This document shows positions 57,725 through 64,000 of a stretch of 64,000 bases of DNA, piece after piece; within the stretch, counting starts at the first letter, position 1; each line of letters begins with the position of its first letter. The notes under the pieces were generated by a model. It saw nothing but the letters and a program-made list of their open reading frames with translations, searched no databases and was not told where the DNA came from. The position numbers and the translations under genes were made by a program. Origin of the DNA: Hofstenia miamia (Eukaryota; Xenacoelomorpha; Acoela); NCBI GenBank assembly GCA_004352715.1, contig SCFE01000015.1, positions 2,413,798 through 2,477,797 of the forward strand. Direction: 5' to 3'.

Positions 57725-59856
57725 GAGTGCAATACTGTTACTTCAATTTTGTATAGATAATTTATACAGTACATTCGCATAATAAAACAACTGAATAACG
57801 TGAAATTGATGGCTTAGTAATATTACATCTTTGCAATAAATACAACCCATTGCAAAAATTGTACTTATGGCAAATTGGTCCAATAAAGATATAAAACCTT
57901 TTTGAAGATTTACTCAATGTGTAACGCTAAACAAATCATGGAAAACGAAATTCTATTGATGGGCACAATATAAATAAACATAAATTAGAAATGAACAATA
58001 AATAAAATAATTTGTGACACAAGCAAAATACCGATACCTTATTATTTATGCCATAATTTAAATTTTAGAAAATTTGTGAACCCTAATTCTTCTATGAATT
58101 TTTTCAAAATCTGTTACACTCAGGCGCTCCTTTTCATGTACTTCAGACAGAAGAATAAGTTTTAGCACAAATCTTGATCATTGCATGAATGGACACAACC
58201 CCATGGATGTGTCAATGTAAAAGGTTTTCAATATTTCTTTACAGACTTGAATAAACTTGTTCAAAAATGTGGACAAATCGATTTGTAACTTAAAATATAA
58301 ATCGCTCTTGCTTAAAAGTTACACTAGTAGAAATAGGGTGAAATAAAAATTATTAGAAGCGATCTGCTAAATAAAACGATGTCTGTTAAAACGTATGCTA
58401 TCTTTAACATGCTAAAACAAACAAATCTTTATGATTTAGCATGGAAAAATGATTCTATTTCCCATATCCGGAATAGATTCTTATACTGGTGAAATTCTAA
58501 ATCTTATTTATTATTTGCTATGCTCAATTACTGTTTTTATTACTTAGTTTCTTAGAAGGTTTACATAAATGATTGCTTTATTGAAATCAGGAAATCTCTT
58601 AGGAATCCAAAATCTATTAAACAGATCTCTTAAAACCATCTAATAGATTTCAAAGAGGATTAGTAACTGTACATGAAATATATTGATTTGATATCAGTCG
58701 ACTGCGACAACTTTGAAATTTTTTAACTGAAAAAGTTCAAAGTCAATCACAGAAATAAAAACATTCCTTCTAATTTATAAAACATTCGATTTTACAACAA
58801 CCATTCTTGTGTGTGACGTTGTTGAAATATGAATGGTATTGTCAGGCGGCATGTTACTCATACATGCGTTATGCGTATAATAATGCTGTTGAGTATACTT
58901 ATGTCAGTGTGTATGTCTGTAATACTACTTATGGAGAAAATCTTATAGAAACATGACTCAAGACAAGAGCAAGCATTTTAATAGGATGAGTCATCATTTC
59001 GATAACAGGAGCACAACATATGTGCACTATAACAATAGATATACGGAATGCACAAATAAATCCACAAAACTTTTTATATATATGGCGATTAACTTAACTC
59101 ATTACAACGTAGATATCTCTGAGTATTAGACATTATTTGCAGGAATAAATATATTTTCTTATAATGTTTCAGATTTGGTGTGATATTTATTGAAGGATCG
59201 GACCGCGTCAGCAGGGGCTTTTCAATAGTATATTGCGAATATTTATTGGCCCAGAATTTCATCACAATATTATTGAAATATACACGCTTGTCTATGAACA
59301 TCAAGACAAATAATCAAGCAAAATGTAGAAGAATTATATATCAATATAATAGCAAAAAAGCTCAACAAACTATGGGATGATTGAAGTTTTATAACTTGGT
59401 TTAAAACGATTCTGTTGACGTATTGGTTTTCTCACTGCAGTTGAACCCAATTTCTTTCTCTTATTTGCACGAGTTTTTTGGCTACAAAACGCTGTCTTGC
59501 TAACAAGGTGTCCTTGCCTGCGGGAATACTGTCTCGATATATTACACTTTGAAGGACTTTCCCGGGAATTATTTTAGTATATTCTCTGTTCTTTTTTGCA
59601 TGTTAGTACGATTCAGCACATATCGCCCCTTGAGCGCATGAGTTGCTTGGCAGCCCCTATCCCTTCGGAATTTTTTTTCAGATGCTCACGAACAACCAAA
59701 TTTTATTATTTGTGATTTTGTGGCCTATTTCGAAAGTGTTAACACAACGCTATTGCTATTAAAATCGACGAATGTAAAATGTGATAATTTCTGTTAACAA
59801 ATTTAGGGCAATATTGCTTTAACAAGAGCAAAAACTGTGCGAAAGTTGTCCTGATA
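57725..59856. other. no gene recognised apart from repeat family X
   Basis: A GC-richer segment at about 59490-59680 differs from its surroundings but has no structure that I can name. Confidence 0.45.
58133..58345. repeat. dispersed repeat family X, copy 2 (longest)
   Basis: Ordered words GTACTTCAGACAGAAGAATA, AGCACAAATC, TCATTGCATGAATGGACACA, CCCATGGATGTGTCA, AAAAATGTGGACAAA and CTAGTAGAAATAGGGTG line up with copy 1 at 20929-21116. Confidence 0.7.
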
Positions 59857-59873
59857 CTATTATTATTATTATT
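59857..59873. repeat. (ATT)n microsatellite at LINE 5' junction
   Basis: (ATT)n that directly precedes the LINE frame. The related LINE at 62921-63485 ends in the same repeat, (TTA)n. Confidence 0.9.
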
Positions 59874-60338
59874 ATGAACTTTTCATATGAATTTTGCAAT
59901 CATAAAATCGAGGAAATACACAATGCTATTCTAGAGAATAAATTTATTAACGTCTTTGGTGATTTCAATATTAATTACTTCAATAATTCTGAATCCGCAA
60001 GGATTGATCGCATTTGCAATATTTTCGATTTAAAACTAGTTAATAATACCATTTCGACTAGGCATTCCAATCTACTTGACTATTTTATAACTGATAGTTC
60101 TAATAAATATCGAAGTTTTATATTTGAATCATTCAGTGATCATAATGTTTGCGTCTATATTAGTAATTACAAGTTAATTTCGAATAAGAAAAAAGTAATA
60201 TATTCAAGGAACTTTCGAAAATTTAATGAAACTATTTTTATAAGTTTGCTGAAGAACATTCCGTTCGAACGCATCTATACATTCCATGACGGCGAAGCCA
60301 TTCTCAAATTCATAATTTCTGAAATCCTCATGCATTAA
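59874..60338 (+). pseudogene. LINE polyprotein: endonuclease C-terminal half
   Basis: FINVFGDFNINYFNN carries the GDFN motif and FESFSDHNVCVYIS the SDH motif of APE-type endonucleases; HSNLLDYFITDSS fits the block between them. The N-terminal half (with SETW) is absent, so the copy is 5'-truncated. The frame ends at a stop by a frameshift near 60320-60340; the correct reading continues as NPHALNRVAPVKIKAINAKS in another frame. Confidence 0.85.
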
Positions 60339-61158
60339 ATCGCGTAGCCCCGGTAAAAATCAAGGCAATAAACGCCAAATCAAGTCCCGCGGTTAATCAA
60401 CCGCTTGACTCCGAATTAATTAAGCAGCAGGTCGCCATCAAGAATCGGCTGTTTGAGATTGCTAAATGCCACCCAATTAAGATTAATTGGACAAACAATG
60501 ATAACGCCAAGAAATTAATCAGAAAATACCGCAAATCCGCTTTTGAGTCTAGGACTAGGCTATACTTCAAAAAGCTGGATAAATCTAGCCAGAAATGGAA
60601 TTTTTTGAATAAAAGTATTGGAAAAACTAAAGGTTTACCTGTGAACGTTGAAGAAATTAAGTACGATAATAAGATATATAAGAATAAGAAAGATATTGCA
60701 ATTATTTTCAACAAAACTTTTGAAAAAATGGGTAGATTTAATTTTGAGCGTGAAACTAACAATAGCCAACCGATAAAAATTGTGAAAAATGTAAATTCTG
60801 AATTTACTTTTAGCTTAATATCATACTATGATTTGAAACAAGCGGTAAAAAATCTTGATAGTAATANNNNNNNNNNNNNNNNNNNNNNNNNNNNNNNNNN
60901 NNNNNNNNNNNNNNNNNNNNNNNNNNNNNNNNNNNNNNNNNNNNNNNNNNNNNNNNNNNNNNNNNNNNNNNNNNNNNNNNNNNNNNNNNNNNNNNNNNNN
61001 NNNNNNNNNNNNNNNNNNNNNNNNNNNNNNNNNNNNNNNNNNNNNNNNNAACAAGCGGTAAAAAATCTTGATAGTAATAAATCGTGTGGCTCTAGCCATT
61101 TGCCATACTGGGTAATTAAAAACTACTTTTTTTTTATTCCAAAATATCACATCAAATA
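60331..61158 (+). pseudogene. LINE polyprotein: linker and first RT block
   Basis: From 60331 the frame reads PLDSELIKQQVAIKNRLFEI, KKLIRKYRKSAFESRTRLYF and KWNFLNKSIGKTKGLPVNVE, the typical linker between endonuclease and RT (.W...EL......RN.L.....K....... Y......N.. ... FW..IN...GK). It then reaches LISYYDLKQAVKNLDSN at the N gap and resumes QAVKNLDSNKSCGSSHLPYW after it, the first RT block. The RT palm that should follow is missing. Confidence 0.82.
60867..61049. other. sequence gap (183 N) between identical flanks
   Basis: The 27 or so bases before the gap (CAAGCGGTAAAAAATCTTGA TAGTAATA in two pieces) recur directly after it. Removing the Ns and one repeat gives a continuous RT frame, so the gap is likely not real. 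Confidence 0.95.
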
Positions 61159-61690
61159 ATCGATCATCACTAGCAAAAATATTCAATTGGGCAATAGGAA
61201 CTCTGAATTATATTGATAAGCATAAATCAGTGAGCACTTTTATAAAAGGTGGCAATGTTCTTGCACCATTGTATTTTATCGAATATCAAACTCTTTGTAT
61301 GATACACAAGTATGTACACAATTCAAAAACTACGCAATTTTTAAGCTATTATATCAAAACCAATGATAGAAACCACAATTTGCATAGTAGTATTAATCGC
61401 CCAGATTCATTTTCATTTAAACCTTCTAGATTATGGAATGACTTAAATCTCGAAATAAAAAAGGAACAAAATTATAAACATTTTAGAAGAAAAATTAAAA
61501 AAAATTTATTATCCAAACAATCACTATTAGAAATATCAAACAAATTAAGCACATGGACAGATTTCATTGGACATTTGAAATTTACGCCCTATAAGTAAGT
61601 GTGCATATTTTTAATTTTGTAAATATACATGTATAGTAGTTTGTAGAAATTGTTTGTTTATGTTAGCAATAAATTTGCTTGACTCTTATC
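61130..61690 (+). pseudogene. LINE polyprotein C-terminal end and 3' UTR
   Basis: The frame NNRSSLAKIFNWAIGTLNYI, then GNVLAPLYFIEYQTLCMIHK and PSRLWNDLNLEIKKEQNYKH then FRRKIKKNLL is the post-palm tail of CR1/Jockey-type LINEs, ending at 61598. The 3' UTR ends AGCAATAAATTTGCTTGACTC followed by TTAT. It joins the RT block in front of it without the palm, an internal deletion. Confidence 0.83.
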
Positions 61691-61737
61691 CTTGCACATC
61701 ACAGCTTCATGCTGGTATCCCTCTCAGCTCAGGGAAC

Positions 61738-61920
61738 TCACCAGTTCCCAGGGAGTCTGAGAGCTTTCCTCAGGACTCTAGCAGTTCCTAACAATGCTGC
61801 CTTCTGTGCTACTGCTCCTCCCCACTTTGGTACTCCCAACTGCTCCAAGTATCTCTTATGCTTCTTACTTACTGCTCCTAGTGCTCCTACTACTACCGGG
61901 ACTACTTCAACCTTCTTTAA
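61738..61920 (-). pseudogene. RT C-terminal fragment of a different, R2/NeSL-like LINE
   Basis: On the minus strand 61 codons run from the N gap to a TGA stop at 61738-61740: KKVEVVPVVVGALGAVSKKH, then KRYLEQLGVPKWGGAVAQKA and ALLGTARVLRKALRLPGNW. The pattern VEVVPVVVGALG....K....LE.LG......QK.ALLGTARILRK.L is the known C-terminus of RTs in a non-LTR group with their own endonuclease type, common in cnidarians and other invertebrates. It is much more GC-rich than its surroundings, as is the 3' part to about 61690. Class assignment is from memory of the motif. Confidence 0.75.
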
Positions 61921-62920
61921 NNNNNNNNNNNNNNNNNNNNNNNNNNNNNNNNNNNNNNNNNNNNNNNNNNNNNNNNNNNNNNNNNNNNNNNNNNNNNNNN
62001 NNNNNNNNNNNNNNNNNNNNNNNNNNNNNNNNNNNNNNNNNNNNNNNNNNNNNNNNNNNNNNNNNNNNNNNNNNNNNNNNNNNNNNNNNNNNNNNNNNNN
62101 NNNNNNNNNNNNNNNNNNNNNNNNNNNNNNNNNNNNNNNNNNNNNNNNNNNNNNNNNNNNNNNNNNNNNNNNNNNNNNNNNNNNNNNNNNNNNNNNNNNN
62201 NNNNNNNNNNNNNNNNNNNNNNNNNNNNNNNNNNNNNNNNNNNNNNNNNNNNNNNNNNNNNNNNNNNNNNNNNNNNNNNNNNNNNNNNNNNNNNNNNNNN
62301 NNNNNNNNNNNNNNNNNNNNNNNNNNNNNNNNNNNNNNNNNNNNNNNNNNNNNNNNNNNNNNNNNNNNNNNNNNNNNNNNNNNNNNNNNNNNNNNNNNNN
62401 NNNNNNNNNNNNNNNNNNNNNNNNNNNNNNNNNNNNNNNNNNNNNNNNNNNNNNNNNNNNNNNNNNNNNNNNNNNNNNNNNNNNNNNNNNNNNNNNNNNN
62501 NNNNNNNNNNNNNNNNNNNNNNNNNNNNNNNNNNNNNNNNNNNNNNNNNNNNNNNNNNNNNNNNNNNNNNNNNNNNNNNNNNNNNNNNNNNNNNNNNNNN
62601 NNNNNNNNNNNNNNNNNNNNNNNNNNNNNNNNNNNNNNNNNNNNNNNNNNNNNNNNNNNNNNNNNNNNNNNNNNNNNNNNNNNNNNNNNNNNNNNNNNNN
62701 NNNNNNNNNNNNNNNNNNNNNNNNNNNNNNNNNNNNNNNNNNNNNNNNNNNNNNNNNNNNNNNNNNNNNNNNNNNNNNNNNNNNNNNNNNNNNNNNNNNN
62801 NNNNNNNNNNNNNNNNNNNNNNNNNNNNNNNNNNNNNNNNNNNNNNNNNNNNNNNNNNNNNNNNNNNNNNNNNNNNNNNNNNNNNNNNNNNNNNNNNNNN
62901 NNNNNNNNNNNNNNNNNNNN
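61921..62920. other. sequence gap (1000 N, size probably nominal)
   Basis: Exactly 1000 Ns between two LINE fragments of opposite strand; a round length suggests an unknown true size. The missing part should hold the rest of the antisense RT and the middle of the plus-strand LINE. Confidence 0.99.
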
Positions 62921-63485
62921 CATTTAATTGGTGTATAAAAACTCTAAACTTTGCACAAAAGCATGACGAAGCATCAGTATATCGTAATAAATATAAAATA
63001 TTATCTCCGTTCTATCAAATTCATATGCATATGCTATCTATCTTATTTAAATTCAAATCTCTACAAACATCTCTCCTTTTCCTTAATGACTATATTAAAT
63101 TAAATGAGCGATCGCAAAAATTTTTTAGTTTAGATAAAAATTATAATGGCTTCCATCACATATCAATTAAATTGTGGAATAATTTAGATTATGAAACGCG
63201 AATAGAAAAAAACTATAAAAAGTTTAGAAAAAAATTGAAACAATTTCTTCTAATAAAACAGTATACATTACGGTAATACACTTCATGCATTTGAAACATA
63301 CATTCAACATTGAGCACCTACACAAACATCCACTCAAACATTGACTATATTATTATATATTGTACATATTAATTTGTAGTAATTTGTTCATGTTTATTTT
63401 CTTTTGTCATGTGTTAGTTTGTAGATATTGTATACATATAATGCGCAATAAATTTGCTCTGACTCTTATTATTATTATTATTATT
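62921..63485 (+). pseudogene. second LINE copy, C-terminal end, 3' UTR and (TTA)n tail
   Basis: FNWCIKTLNFAQKHDEASVY, then SILFKFKSLQTSLLFLNDYI and ISIKLWNNLDYETRIEKNYK then KFRKKLKQFLLIKQY parallel the tail at 61165-61598, ending in a stop at 63276. The 3' UTR ends GCGCAATAAATTTGCTCTGA CTC and a (TTA)n tail, nearly the same as the element in front. Same family, about one third different in protein. Confidence 0.82.
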
Positions 63486-64000
63486 GAAGCAATGTTAACA
63501 GACAAGGTTATATTGCAATACATTGCAATATTTTCGGAAGGTGTTTTTTTTAAAAGTAATTTTTGCTTGTAATTCTTTATGTTTCGTGGGTTAACTTTTA
63601 GCAATAATCAACATAATGACATTAATAATAAGGCACAAGAGAACCAGACTGAAATATTTAATGGCAGCATAAAGTCATGCTCTACATTATAGGATTCCAT
63701 GGTTATCTATAAAAATATATGAAGACCATTTGTATTCATTTGGTTTACAAAGAAATTATACGAAATAATTTCCCACTAACCAAAGAATCGACTTTACATC
63801 GCACTCTCAAAATCACCATTAAGGTAAAAAATATGACGACTGTAATAAACAAATCGAAATAAAATTACTTCAATGTAAAATGTCCTTGATATGTACAAGT
63901 AGAAGAATATGGCCACATACTGCTAAACTTAGATTTCAATACTCTGACATATATACAATGATTTCAATTAACTGACACCAGCTAAATCAGAATTGCAAAA
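63486..64000. other. window edge, nothing recognised
   Basis: AT-rich sequence without a supported feature. Open frames at 63360 and 63407 overlap the LINE 3' UTR and are chance. Confidence 0.5.

Noticed and set aside
61679-62938. Plus-strand frames of 377-419 codons across the 1000-N gap
   Set aside because: Almost all codons are N. The real coding signal at 61738-61920 is on the minus strand.
1-64000. Search for CRISPR arrays, operons, phage genes or rRNA/tRNA genes
   Set aside because: None seen; the gene structure is eukaryotic throughout and repeats are transposon- or microsatellite-derived.

Overview
This window looks like nuclear DNA of an invertebrate animal. It is strongly AT-rich. 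It holds one multi-exon gene with GT-AG introns up to about 10 kb, and dense relics of metazoan transposons (LINEs, hAT, piggyBac, MITEs). The few telomere-like motifs are TTAGGG type. I cannot name the species; no bacterial, phage or CRISPR feature is present. || Main result: the minus strand from about 45.09 kb down to 4.29 kb carries one gene that I could join by hand from 18 coding exons. All exon phases agree and the coding length is 3123 nt (1040 codons plus stop). The product is a Ras GTPase-activating protein of the SynGAP / DAB2IP / RASAL2 family (Raskol in flies): PH domain, C2 domain, RasGAP domain with the arginine-finger loop, a long Ser/Pro-rich tail with an NPxY motif, a C-terminal coiled coil, and a C-terminus that fits a class I PDZ ligand. 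Exons 2-18 are well supported. The very short first exon is likely but less certain. || Layout: 1-2.6 kb is a graveyard of LINE fragments on both strands around a sequence gap. 4.3-45.1 kb is the RasGAP gene. Its introns carry a piggyBac relic (5.57-6.77 kb, 19 bp from a splice acceptor), several hAT-type MITEs with 8-bp target duplications, two copies of a 500-bp inverted-repeat element sitting in TA microsatellites, and an unusual 294-bp element holding telomere-like repeats and a 30-bp minisatellite. 45-64 kb has no gene I can establish. It holds a 1.84-kb decayed hAT transposon interrupted by a LINE 3' end (47.75-49.59 kb), a LINE RT fragment (53.9 kb), an unrecognised two-part reading frame (55.2-55.7 kb), a further hAT MITE (57.3 kb) and a LINE cluster with two N gaps (59.9-63.5 kb) that includes an antisense RT C-terminal fragment of a different LINE class. 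|| At two gaps the same sequence flanks both sides of the Ns, which suggests unmerged contig ends rather than real missing sequence. Coordinates of transposon ends with target duplications were read to the base; other repeat limits are approximate.
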